Shown here one piece after another: positions 9,102-17,154 of a DNA stretch of 64,000 nt. The position numbers were made by a program, and so were the translations under genes. This DNA comes from Candidatus Binataceae bacterium (lineage in GTDB: Bacteria > Desulfobacterota > Binatia > Binatales > Binataceae), in contig DATGLK010000085.1 in the NCBI GenBank assembly GCA_035294265.1, positions 31,062 to 95,061 of the forward strand, written 5' to 3'. The notes beneath the pieces are model-generated. The model ran no database searches. It was not told the DNA's origin and worked only from the letters and a program-made list of their open reading frames with translations. Position 1 is the stretch's first letter. Each line of letters begins with the position of its first letter.

Positions 9102-10717
9102 CGGACCGCCGCCTCCAGTGGCTCCGCGCCCAGATGAACCGAAGCCAGCGAGCGCAGGCTGCCGTTGGGATAGGGCTTAAAACCGCCAACCCGCGACGCC
9201 ATCACCGCGACGTTATCCTGCCACCACAATGAAACGTACGGCAGGTCCTCGGCCGCCAATTGCTGGACCGCCGCGTAGATCGCGCGCCGCTGATTCGGAT
9301 CGATCGTGGCATCGCCTTGGGCGAGCAGCGCGTCCATACGAGGATTGACATAGTCGCCGCGATTGAGTCCGCGCGGCGGAATCATGGCTGAATCGAACAC
9401 CAAAAAATAGTGATGCGGATCGGTGATCCCGATCCAGGCCAGCGAAGTCAAATCGAAGTTGCCGCGCTGAATATCGCTGTAGAAGGTCGGCCATTCATAG
9501 CTGCGGATGCGCAAGCCGATCCCGACTTGGCGCAGCATCGCGGCCAACGCCTGCGCCAGCAGCATCCGCTCCTCGCCCTGGGTGGTTTTGTATACCAGGG
9601 TGAAGCGCAGGCCGTCGGCGCCGGCTCGATAACCGGCACGATCGAGCATCCGGCGCGCGGCCGCCGGATCATAAGGGTATTGGCGCACCGCGCCAGTATA
9701 CGCCCAGTTCTCCGGCGCCAGCATCCCGCTAGCTACCCGCGCCGTGCCATAGAGCAGCGAGCGCACCAGCGCCGGGCGATCGATCGCCATCGCGATCGCC
9801 TGGCGCACACGCAGATCGCGCAGACGGGGGTCGCGAAAATTGAACTGCAGATACTGGTAGGAAGTGCCGGGACTTTGGCTGACTGTCAGACGGGGCCGGT
9901 CGCGCAGATAGCCGAGCAGCGCGGGCGGCAGATCGTTTTCGGTGAACTGGGCGCTGCCCTCCAGCAACTCCAGCGCGCATACCGTCGGATCGGGAACCAC
10001 CTTGAAGGCCACGCCCGGCACCGCGCCGGGGGCGTAGGGATGGTAGGGGTTGCGCGCTAGTATCACCCATTCGTCGCGCACGAAGCCCGCCAGACGAAAA
10101 GGGCCGCTGCCCAGCGGCGTGCGGCTCGCCCCCGCCCCTGCCGGCGTATCTGCCGGGACCACATTGAGCAACCCCAGTTCCAAGGCCGGCGCATAAGGGC
10201 GCCGAGTGCGCAGAATCACGGTGGAATCGTCGGGTGCATCAACTCCGGCCAGCTCCTCCATCCCGCCGCGCTTGGGCGAGAGGCTGGCCGGATCGAGCAC
10301 CGAGTCGTAGGTGTATTTGACATCGCGCGCGGTCAGCAGCCGGCCGTCGCTCAGACGCACGCCCGGGCGCAGATGGAAGACCAGCGCGGTGGGCGAGCGC
10401 CATTCAAAACTGGCGGCCAAGTCACCGGTGAAGCGGCCGTTTTGGTCCAGGCGCAAGAGCGAATCGAAGAGCAGCTCGTCGATCCGCGCCGACACCGCGT
10501 CGGTGGCATAACGAGGGTCCAGCGACAAGGGCGAGCTATCGATATCAACCCGCAGATAATTGGCTGGAATTGCCGGGACGACGGCCGGATGGCAACCGGC
10601 GAGCACCAGCACAAACCCCGTCAGTGCAGCCGCCCTCAAGACCCCAGCCCACCTCAGGCCGCGGGCCCCGAGAGTCGCCGCCGGGCTGCATGCTATGCTG
10701 ACCAGGCGTGATATCAC
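9098..10717 (-). CDS. Peptide ABC transporter substrate-binding lipoprotein (SBP family 5)
   Basis: The 539-residue protein begins at GTG 10715-10717. A long n-region leads to a hydrophobic stretch ending in the lipobox LAGC at residues 39-42, so it should be a lipoprotein anchored after cleavage at Cys42. The mature part has the hallmark SLDPRYATD and GDLAASFEW segments, then LRPGVRLSDGRLLTARDV, which define the SBP_bac_5 (OppA/DppA) family. It captures peptides or similar ligands in the periplasm and delivers them to the two coupled permeases downstream. purE lies 75 nt upstream on the same strand, apparently unrelated in function. Confidence 0.88.
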   Translation of the reverse strand: MISRLVSIACSPAATLGARGLRWAGVLRAAALTGFVLVLAGCHPAVVPAIPANYLRVDIDSSPLSLDPRYATDAVSARIDELLFDSLLRLDQNGRFTGDLAASFEWRSPTALVFHLRPGVRLSDGRLLTARDVKYTYDSVLDPASLSPKRGGMEELAGVDAPDDSTVILRTRRPYAPALELGLLNVVPADTPAGAGASRTPLGSGPFRLAGFVRDEWVILARNPYHPYAPGAVPGVAFKVVPDPTVCALELLEGSAQFTENDLPPALLGYLRDRPRLTVSQSPGTSYQYLQFNFRDPRLRDLRVRQAIAMAIDRPALVRSLLYGTARVASGMLAPENWAYTGAVRQYPYDPAAARRMLDRAGYRAGADGLRFTLVYKTTQGEERMLLAQALAAMLRQVGIGLRIRSYEWPTFYSDIQRGNFDLTSLAWIGITDPHHYFLVFDSAMIPPRGLNRGDYVNPRMDALLAQGDATIDPNQRRAIYAAVQQLAAEDLPYVSLWWQDNVAVMASRVGGFKPYPNGSLRSLASVHLGAEPLEAAVR

Positions 10718-10792
10718 CGCCCATGTACGATACCTGTACGCTCAAACCGCGCAAAGCCACCGCCGCTGAAAGGCGGCGCATTGGTCCGGGCG

Positions 10793-11296
10793 TCAGGGAT
10801 TTTGATTCTGCAGCGCTTCCCGGCTGCGCTTGTCGCGCCAGGCGGCCAGCTTGGCCGCAATCGCGGGATAGCGCGGCGCCAGGACGGCGGCCGCGAACAG
10901 CGCCGCGTTACCCGCGCCGGGCTTGCCGATCGCCATCGTCGCCACCGGCACGCCGCGCGGCATCTGCACGATCGAGAGCAGAGAATCCATCCCACCCAGG
11001 GTGGTAGAGGGAATGGGCACCCCAATCACCGGAAGCAAGGTGTTGGCCGCCAGCACTCCTGGCAGATGGGCCGCGCCGCCAGCACCGGCAATCAGCAGCT
11101 CCAAGCCACGTCCCGCCGCCGCACGCGCGTAATCAAACACTGCCTCGGGGGTGCGATGGGCTGAAAGCACCTTGACCTCGTAACCAATCCCCAGCTCCGC
11201 CAGCAGCTCGGTACCCGCGTTGAGGTATTCCAGGTCCGTCTTGCTGCCCATGATCACTCCGACCAGTACCCCGGCCGGACTCTTTGTTTCACTCAT
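10793..11296 (-). CDS. purE: PurE, 5-(carboxyamino)imidazole ribonucleotide mutase
   Basis: At 167 residues this matches the usual length of class I Pur[15 protein letters not shown] gives the G-S-x-(S/T)-D substrate loop, VLSAHRTPE the catalytic-His loop, and [18 protein letters not shown] and [13 protein letters not shown] the other conserved loops. The enzyme converts N5-CAIR to CAIR in purine synthesis. No purK lies beside it, so N5-CAIR must come from a distant purK, or the enzyme may act as an AIR carboxylase (class II). Class I features seem the better fit, but I cannot exclude class II. Expression is probably from its own promoter. Confidence 0.93.
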   Translation of the reverse strand: MSETKSPAGVLVGVIMGSKTDLEYLNAGTELLAELGIGYEVKVLSAHRTPEAVFDYARAAAGRGLELLIAGAGGAAHLPGVLAANTLLPVIGVPIPSTTLGGMDSLLSIVQMPRGVPVATMAIGKPGAGNAALFAAAVLAPRYPAIAAKLAAWRDKRSREALQNQNP

Positions 11297-11532
11297 CGCC
11301 CATGCTCCGTTTCTCCACGCAGGCTGCTAGCCCGCACCGCCGTTGTCAAGCAGGCAGCAATGCTTGCTCGTTCCCTCGAATAAGGAGGTCGGAATGCGCT
11401 AGACCTGGAGCCTCTCAGGCAACTTGGCAGCCGGCGTCTTCTGCTTCTCGCGTAGGAATCTCATCAGGGAGGCGCACGAAGGCAACCAGACCGCATCCAC
11501 CGTCCTGCGAAGCTACCAAATGATTCGAACAT

Positions 11533-11745
11533 CTAGCTGGCAAACTTATACTTATGGCTTACCAACGTCAGACCTTCCTGCATGGCTTGCCCAACAACGC
11601 GTGCGCCCCGTGATGGGCTAAGCGGCATCAGCCCGGCAATGGGCTTATCCGCTCCCGCAATCCCCACTTCCTCTCCCAACTTGATTTTGTTGAGCAGCCG
11701 CGAGAAATGGGTTTTTGCCTCGTGCACGTTTACTGGGTTTTCCAT
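11533..11745 (-). pseudogene. Phd/YefM-type antitoxin joined to a PIN-toxin tail (toxin-antitoxin remnant)
   Basis: The frame gives 70 residues from the ATG at 11743-11745. Residues 1-42 are a classical Phd-like antitoxin N-terminus: VNVHEAKTHFSRLLNKI, then a GEEVxIAxADKPIAGLMPL block. The last 21 or so residues (RVVGQAMQEGLTLVSHKY...) do not look like an antitoxin. They resemble the C-terminus of VapC/PIN toxins, where A-Q-A-x-x-E-G-L-T-L-V-(T/S)-x-D is conserved. The simplest reading is a deletion that fused the 5' part of the antitoxin gene to the 3' end of the toxin gene, leaving an inactive remnant. The flanking 240 nt towards purE holds no recognisable toxin gene. The PIN match is from memory of the family consensus. 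Confidence 0.6.
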
Positions 11746-11821
11746 CACGCCATCTGAAACTTTTAGAGCCCTTTCTTGCCCGCCAAATTGCCGGTAGCTT
11801 TCATGCCCGGAGGCCGAAGGG

Positions 11822-13261
11822 ATGGCTACGCCGCTGCCACAAAACCAGGTCGAGATGACCCTGAGCGAAGTCGCGCAGGCGTGCGGCGGCAAATTGATCG
11901 GCGATGGCATGGCGCGCATCCGCGGCATCTCCACCGACACGCGAATGATTCAGCCTGGCGCGCTGTTCGTCGCCCTGCGCGGCGCCACCAGCGACGGCCA
12001 TCGCCATCTGGCGGCCGCGCGCGCCGCCGGCTCCATCGCCGCCGTAACCGAACCGGGATGGGAGGGCGCGCCGGTCCGGATCGAAGTGCCGGACACCCTG
12101 GCAGCATTGGGGCACTTGGCGCGTTTCCATCTACGAATGATGCGTCAGCTTAATCCAATACCCTCAATCGCAATCGGCGGCGCCGTGGGAAAAACCACCA
12201 CTAAGGATCTCACCGCGGCCCTAGCCCGCGCGCGCTTCGGAACCATTTTGGCCACCACGGGCAATCTCAATAATCTCATCGGCGTGCCGCTGACCCTGCT
12301 GGCGCTAACGCCTGAACATCGCGCGATGGTGATCGAATGCGGCACCAACTCGCCGGGCGAAATTCGCCGTCTGGGCGAGATGGTCCAGCCAAACGTCGCC
12401 CTGGTGCTCAACGCCGAGATCGAGCACACCGAAGGGCTGGGCAACGTCGATGGAATTGCCGATGAAGAAGCGGCGCTATTCGCTTTTGCGCGTCAAGCGC
12501 GAGTCACCTGGAACGAAGATCGGCGCTTGCGCTCGCGCATTCCCGCCGACCATCTCCCTGCCCTGTTCTTCGGCGCCAGCTCAGACGCAGATGCCTGGCT
12601 GCTGTCGCGCGAAGCAACCCGTGATTGCCGGCAACGCCTGAGGATCGCGATGAGCCCGCGGATGCGCGCGCCGGGAACGCCCGAGCTGTTCGAAGCCGAG
12701 CTTCCGCTGCTGGGCGCGGCCGCTGCGCTCAACGCCACCGCCGCCCTGGCGGCTATCGCCGCCCTCGCCCCCATCGCACCCGACGATCTACCCGCGCTGC
12801 GACAAGCCCTGGCGGAAGTCGCACCGGTACCCGGCCGGATGCACTTGCGACAGGTAGGCGCGCTGATCGTGCTCGATGATAGCTACAACGCCAGCCCCAG
12901 TTCTGTGCGCGAGGCGCTGAGCGGCGCCCGCGAGATCGCCGACCGGTGCGGCAGTCGACTGATTATCGCCCTGGGCGACATGCTGGAACTGGGCAGCCTG
13001 TCGGCCGAGATGCATCGCGCAGCAATATCGGATGCGCTCGCCGCCCGGCCCGCGCTCCTGGTCGCGGTTGGCCCCGAAATGAGCATGGCGCTGGCGGAGA
13101 TGCTGGCCCCTGCGACCATTCAAAGTTACGCCAGCGCCGATAGTACCCACGCCGCGGCCTTGATCCGGCGCTTGGCACGGTCGGGCGATCTAATTCTGGT
13201 CAAAGGTTCGCGCGGGATGCGGATGGAACGAGTTATCGAGGTCCTGGAAAAAGCAAATTAA
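11822..13261 (+). CDS. murF: MurF, UDP-N-acetylmuramoyl-tripeptide--D-alanyl-D-alanine ligase
   Basis: A 479-residue Mur ligase that adds D-Ala-D-Ala to UDP-MurNAc-tripeptide in the cytoplasm. The N-terminal MurF domain has SxDTRMIQPGALFVALRG. The ATP loop GAVGKTTTKDL lies near residues 119-129. GNLNNLIGVPLTLL and the central EHTEGLGNVDGIADEEAAL segment follow. The C-terminal domain carries DDSYNASPSS and the ALGDMLELG block, both diagnostic. The ATG at 11822 has GGAGG about 12 nt upstream. Unlike most bacteria, where murF lies in the dcw cluster, this copy stands alone and converges on the GT2 gene. Confidence 0.93.
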   Translation: MATPLPQNQVEMTLSEVAQACGGKLIGDGMARIRGISTDTRMIQPGALFVALRGATSDGHRHLAAARAAGSIAAVTEPGWEGAPVRIEVPDTLAALGHLARFHLRMMRQLNPIPSIAIGGAVGKTTTKDLTAALARARFGTILATTGNLNNLIGVPLTLLALTPEHRAMVIECGTNSPGEIRRLGEMVQPNVALVLNAEIEHTEGLGNVDGIADEEAALFAFARQARVTWNEDRRLRSRIPADHLPALFFGASSDADAWLLSREATRDCRQRLRIAMSPRMRAPGTPELFEAELPLLGAAAALNATAALAAIAALAPIAPDDLPALRQALAEVAPVPGRMHLRQVGALIVLDDSYNASPSSVREALSGAREIADRCGSRLIIALGDMLELGSLSAEMHRAAISDALAARPALLVAVGPEMSMALAEMLAPATIQSYASADSTHAAALIRRLARSGDLILVKGSRGMRMERVIEVLEKAN

Positions 13262-13309
13262 AGGGGAACCATAGACGCCCATTTCGCCGGCTCCGGCAAA
13301 AAAAGAGCC

Positions 13310-14053
13310 TTAGTCTTCCCCTTCGTCGTTAGCGGGGATACGGGCGATGACACGGGGTTTTATCTGGCGCTTGATCATCCAACGAACCGCCAGCAGATCG
13401 GCCAAAAAATTGATTCGGTTCCAGAACCCGTAATGGCTGCGGCCGGAGTGGCGCGGCTGGTTGACCACCGCAATTTCGCCCACGCTGTACCCTTCCATCC
13501 GGATCAGGGTGGGCAGGAAGCGATGCATCCCACGAAACGGCCGCACCTCGGCGATGCATTCGCGCTTGAACGCACGATAGGTGCATCCCGAGTCGCTGAT
13601 CTGATCGCCGCTGAGCCAATTGCGCAGCCAGTTGCCCGCCCGCGACGTCAACACCTTGAGGATATTGTCGCCTTGCGCGCGCGTCTTGACCCGGCTCCCG
13701 CATACGCAATCGTAATTTTTGAGGGCTTCGATAAAATGCGGCAGCTCGGTCGGATCGTTCTGCAGGTCGGCATCGATTGTAACAATGTACTGGCCGCGCG
13801 CCGCCCGCATCCCGGCCCACGAGGCTGCCGATTCGCCACAATTGCGCTCCAGACGCTGGGCGCGTAGATGGGGATTGCTCACCGCCAGTTGTTGCAACAA
13901 CGGCCACGAGCCGTCACTGCTGCAGTCGTCGGTGATGACCAACTCGTAACTTAGCCCTAGCGGCGCGCAAACCTGCTCGATGCGCTCGGTAAGCGCTCGC
14001 AAATTGCCTTCTTCATTATAGCAGGGAACTACCAGGCTGAGCGTGGGATTCAA
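13310..14053 (-). CDS. GT2-family glycosyltransferase
   Basis: A protein of 247 residues if started at TTG 14051-14053, which overlaps the TGA of the upstream aminotransferase gene by 4 nt; an earlier TTG at 14086 is possible. LSLVVPCYNEEGN opens the GT-A domain. ITDDCSSDGS and TIDADLQNDPTE supply the metal-binding Asp motifs, as in dolichyl- or undecaprenyl-phosphate sugar transferases. The usual C-terminal transmembrane pair is missing, so it may act on a soluble or membrane-associated acceptor. As the third gene of the Gfo-DegT-GT2 operon, it probably transfers the amino sugar made by its neighbours. Confidence 0.82.
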   Translation of the reverse strand: MNPTLSLVVPCYNEEGNLRALTERIEQVCAPLGLSYELVITDDCSSDGSWPLLQQLAVSNPHLRAQRLERNCGESAASWAGMRAARGQYIVTIDADLQNDPTELPHFIEALKNYDCVCGSRVKTRAQGDNILKVLTSRAGNWLRNWLSGDQISDSGCTYRAFKRECIAEVRPFRGMHRFLPTLIRMEGYSVGEIAVVNQPRHSGRSHYGFWNRINFLADLLAVRWMIKRQIKPRVIARIPANDEGED

Positions 14054-15138
14054 CGCTTCCTCAGAAACTCCGCGATAGAGTCGCAAACATAATCCACGTC
14101 ATCCAGCGAAATCTCGCCGTGAATGGGCAGCGACAGGATTTCATCGACGGCGCGCTCGGTCACCGGCAGTGAAGGGATATGGTCGAAGCAGGCGGTAACG
14201 GCAGGTTGGCGGTGGTTGGGGACCGGATAATGCAGGCCGGTTTCAATCCCGCGGCTCTTGAGAAAAGCGGCCAGCTCGTCGCGCCCGGGCAGTGCGATCA
14301 CAAACATGTGGTAAACCGCATATGCCCACGGTCGCTCCGGCGGCACCTTCACCAGTGCGCCCAGCCGCTCGCGATAGCGCGCGGCGGCGGCGCGCCGGCC
14401 GTTGTTAAGCCTTTCCAGGTTGCGCAATCCGACCCGGCCGGCAGCGGCCTGGATATCGTTGAAGCGCAAATTGAAACCTGCCATCTGATGGGTGTACTTG
14501 TCCAAGCGGCCGTGGTTACGCAGCATCCGCAGGCGCTGCGCCAACTGGTCGTCGTCAGTCATGACACAACCGCCGTCGCCCAAAACCGTGAGGTTCTTGG
14601 AGGGGAAGAAGGAAAATCCCGCCGCCATGCCGAAGCTGCCCACGGTGCGGCCGCGGTAACGCGCACCCTGGGCCTGAGCGCAGTCCTCGAACAGCCATAG
14701 ATTGTGGCGGCGCGCGAGCGCCGCCATCGGCTCCAGATCGGCAGGATGGCCGTAGAGATGGACCGGCATTATCCCAACCGTGCGCGGCGTAATCGCGGCT
14801 TCCAGCAGGGCTGGGTCCATACAATAGGTGTCGTCGATATCGATAAACACCGGCCGCGCGCCGCAATGCATCATCGGTTCGATCGTGGGGAAGGCGGTGT
14901 GCGAGGGCACCAGCACTTCGTCCCCCGCGCGCAGCCCCATCGCCAGGTGGAGCAGATAGACCGCCGAGGTCCAGGAAGTCGAGAGCACGGCGTGCTTGCG
15001 TCCCACGCTGTCGGCCAGCTCGCGCTCGAAGGCCTCGCATTCACCCGCCAGGATGTAGCGGCGCGAGTCCACCGCCCGGAGCACAGCCTGGCGCACTTCG
15101 TCATCCACAAACGGAACCGATAACGGTATTCGGCGCAC
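14050..15138 (-). CDS. DegT/DnrJ/EryC1/StrS family PLP-dependent sugar aminotransferase
   Basis: The 362-residue protein starts at GTG 15136-15138. The family signature is clear: AGDEVLVPSHTAFPTIEPM, then LWLFEDCAQAQGARYRGR, then FSFFPSKNLTVLGDGG. The Lys in SKN is the PLP-binding lysine, and the C-terminal GxHYPVPNH is also typical. These enzymes transfer an amino group to a nucleotide-linked keto sugar. With the Gfo/Idh/MocA oxidoreductase 15 nt upstream, the arrangement recalls WlbA-type oxidation followed by C3 amination in bacterial surface sugars; that pathway is an inference. It is also the only DegT-type enzyme in the window, so it is a candidate to replace the missing ArnB. Confidence 0.87.
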   Translation of the reverse strand: MRRIPLSVPFVDDEVRQAVLRAVDSRRYILAGECEAFERELADSVGRKHAVLSTSWTSAVYLLHLAMGLRAGDEVLVPSHTAFPTIEPMMHCGARPVFIDIDDTYCMDPALLEAAITPRTVGIMPVHLYGHPADLEPMAALARRHNLWLFEDCAQAQGARYRGRTVGSFGMAAGFSFFPSKNLTVLGDGGCVMTDDDQLAQRLRMLRNHGRLDKYTHQMAGFNLRFNDIQAAAGRVGLRNLERLNNGRRAAAARYRERLGALVKVPPERPWAYAVYHMFVIALPGRDELAAFLKSRGIETGLHYPVPNHRQPAVTACFDHIPSLPVTERAVDEILSLPIHGEISLDDVDYVCDSIAEFLRKR

Positions 15139-15153
15139 GAACAGCCCCTTTTC

Positions 15154-16128
15154 CTATTGCAGCTCCACCACGCGCCCACTGCGCGCGGATTCCAGCGCGG
15201 CTTCGATCACCCGCACCGATTGATAGCCGGCGCGCCCGTCGGCCAGCGGCGGCGTACGGTCTGCTACCGAGGCCAAAAAGGCCTGCCATTCGGCCAGCAG
15301 CGGCTCCTCGGGTGCGAATTCCAACTGATGCATTTCGCCCTCGGCCGCGTCCAGGTTGCCGCCGACCATTTGATGCTGATTGCGGAAGGTGCGCAGCTTG
15401 TACTGCGCGACGTTGTAATCGCACACCGCGCTCAGCCGCTCACCCACCACGATTACCTCACGATACTTGCCCGGCAGATGGTAGCCGGCCTCGATCCGAG
15501 CCATCGTGCCCCCGGCATAGTCCAAGCTGAGCAAAGCCTCGTCCTCCATCCCGCGGTCGAAAAAATCTCGGCTAACCGCCAACACCCGCCCAGGCAGCCG
15601 ATCGAGGATGAAATTAAAGAGGTCGGCGAAATGAATCGCGTCGGCGAACATCACACCGGTGTCCATACGGGGGCGTTTGAAACCACTGAAGGTACCGCGC
15701 AACAGGCGAACCTGACCGAAATCACCATTGGCCACCGCCGCGCGCAGCCATTGCGAAGCCGGATCGAAACGAAAAATATGGCCGACTTGCAGAATTCGCC
15801 GTTTATGCTCGGCCAACTTGGTCAGTTCCAAAGCTTGGGCAGCATCCAGCGTGATCGGCTTTTCGACAAACACGTCCTTGCCCGCGTTGAGAAAGGCGCG
15901 ACACAGCTCGAAGTGGGACTGGGCAGGTGTGGCCACCACCACCGCCGTCACGGCCTCCTTGAAGGCCATCGGGTCGGGCGACACCCGCTCCGCCGCCAAC
16001 CCGGCCTTGCGCGCTCGCTCCTGTCCCGCCGGTGCCGGGTCAGCCACGTACAAATCAACACCCAGCAGGCGGGCGACGCGCAGATGATTGGCGCCCCAGC
16101 GTCCTATACCCAGCAATAAAACTTTCAC
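15154..16128 (-). CDS. Gfo/Idh/MocA family NAD(P)-dependent sugar oxidoreductase
   Basis: The 324-residue protein begins at GTG 16126-16128. The N-terminal Rossmann fold has MKVLLLGIGRWGANHLR (GxGxxG-like). AVVVATPAQSHFEL and VFVEKPITLDAAQA, with the EKP catalytic-site motif, place it in the Gfo/Idh/MocA family. It is the first gene of a three-gene leftward operon with a DegT aminotransferase and a GT2 enzyme. By analogy with WlbA it may oxidise a UDP-sugar to the keto form that the aminotransferase uses. A TTGACT/TAGAAA promoter candidate lies 47 nt upstream. Confidence 0.85.
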   Translation of the reverse strand: MKVLLLGIGRWGANHLRVARLLGVDLYVADPAPAGQERARKAGLAAERVSPDPMAFKEAVTAVVVATPAQSHFELCRAFLNAGKDVFVEKPITLDAAQALELTKLAEHKRRILQVGHIFRFDPASQWLRAAVANGDFGQVRLLRGTFSGFKRPRMDTGVMFADAIHFADLFNFILDRLPGRVLAVSRDFFDRGMEDEALLSLDYAGGTMARIEAGYHLPGKYREVIVVGERLSAVCDYNVAQYKLRTFRNQHQMVGGNLDAAEGEMHQLEFAPEEPLLAEWQAFLASVADRTPPLADGRAGYQSVRVIEAALESARSGRVVELQ

Positions 16129-16174
16129 GCAGTTAACGAGACGCGGTTTGAAGGCCCCTGTTCCACCATAAAAT

Positions 16175-16202
16175 TTTCTAATATTGCGGAAGGGGGAGTC
16201 AA
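16175..16202 (-). promoter_or_regulatory. Candidate sigma-70-like promoter of the sugar operon
   Basis: On the leftward strand, TTGACT (complement of 16197-16202) and TAGAAA (complement of 16175-16180) are separated by 16 nt. They lie in an AT-rich patch of otherwise GC-rich DNA. Transcription would start about 40 nt before the GTG of the oxidoreductase gene. This rests on consensus similarity only. Confidence 0.42.
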
Positions 16203-16310
16203 GCCATGGCTTAAGTCATCAACGGTTGCTCGACAATTGCCGGAGCGCTTCATTTGCCAAGCAATTTATCTCAATCACCGACTGAGAACAGGCGGGGGCA
16301 AGCCAAAAAG

Positions 16311-17153
16311 TCACAGCCCCAGGATCCGCTCGGCATTCTGATGGAAGATTTTTTCCATCACCGTCGCGCTGTACCCCAGCTCCGCCCATTCCTTAAACAA
16401 GCGGGCATGCGGAATGCTGGGATAGTCGCTGCCAAACATAATCTTATCTTGCAGCCTCGAGCGCATGTCGATTTTAAGTTGCTCTGGGAAGTATTTCGGC
16501 GCCCACCCTGACATCTCCCAGTAGACATTGCCTTTGTGCAGCGCCACCGCCGTCATCTCGTCGGTCCACGGCCAGCCCGGATGAGCGGCAACAATGGTGA
16601 GTTGAGGAAAGTCGGCGGCAAGCTCATCGAGCGCGCGCGGATGAGCGTCATAGATCCGAGCCCCCAGGCCGCCGGGCATCCCGGCCCCCATCCCGGTGGT
16701 ACCAACGTCAATCATGACAGGCACCTTCAGCTCATTGATAAGCTCAAAGAGTGGATAAAGGCGCCGGTCGTTGACCGCATAATGCCCCATGATGGGGTGA
16801 AAGTGAAAGCCAAGCATTCCCAAGTCTTTGATCGCATGGCGCGCCTCGCGTAGCGCAAGCTCGCCCTTGAAGGGATCGACCGCGCCCCAGGCCTGGATTG
16901 TCCGCGGCCGATGGCGCATCTGCATCTGCTTGACGTACTCGTTGCCGCACGGCGGCGTACCGGTCGTAGTCTCCAGATCCAACGCCACCAGCACCGCCTC
17001 GACGCCGGCCTGCTCGAACTCCGCGATCACCTCGTCTTCCTGCTTCCAGGTCCATTGGCGATTCCAGTACTTGGCGAGCGCCTCGACGTAAGGCCCCTGG
17101 CATTTAATCCAGGGTTCAGTGTTGGGGTAGCAATGCAGGTCGATGACACGCAC
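16311..17153 (-). CDS. Amidohydrolase family 2 protein with atypical metal motif
   Basis: A protein of 280 residues when started at GTG 17151-17153, which sits 1 nt after the stop of the upstream ligase gene. It has the TIM-barrel amidohydrolase pattern: an N-terminal metal motif VIDLHCYPN, then FHFHPIMGHY, VAAHPGWPW and FGSDYPSIPH near the C-terminus. The usual N-terminal H-x-H is H-C-Y here, so the second metal-binding His is replaced by Tyr. This makes the metal site unusual or dependent on other residues. The gene is translationally close to an aryl-AMP ligase and an SDR, suggesting a small aromatic-acid pathway. The substrate is unknown. Confidence 0.75.
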   Translation of the reverse strand: MRVIDLHCYPNTEPWIKCQGPYVEALAKYWNRQWTWKQEDEVIAEFEQAGVEAVLVALDLETTTGTPPCGNEYVKQMQMRHRPRTIQAWGAVDPFKGELALREARHAIKDLGMLGFHFHPIMGHYAVNDRRLYPLFELINELKVPVMIDVGTTGMGAGMPGGLGARIYDAHPRALDELAADFPQLTIVAAHPGWPWTDEMTAVALHKGNVYWEMSGWAPKYFPEQLKIDMRSRLQDKIMFGSDYPSIPHARLFKEWAELGYSATVMEKIFHQNAERILGL

Positions 17154-17154
17154 G

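Noticed and set aside
11297-11532. Search for an intact toxin gene beside the antitoxin remnant
   Set aside because: No frame in the gap to purE has PIN, RelE or other toxin motifs.
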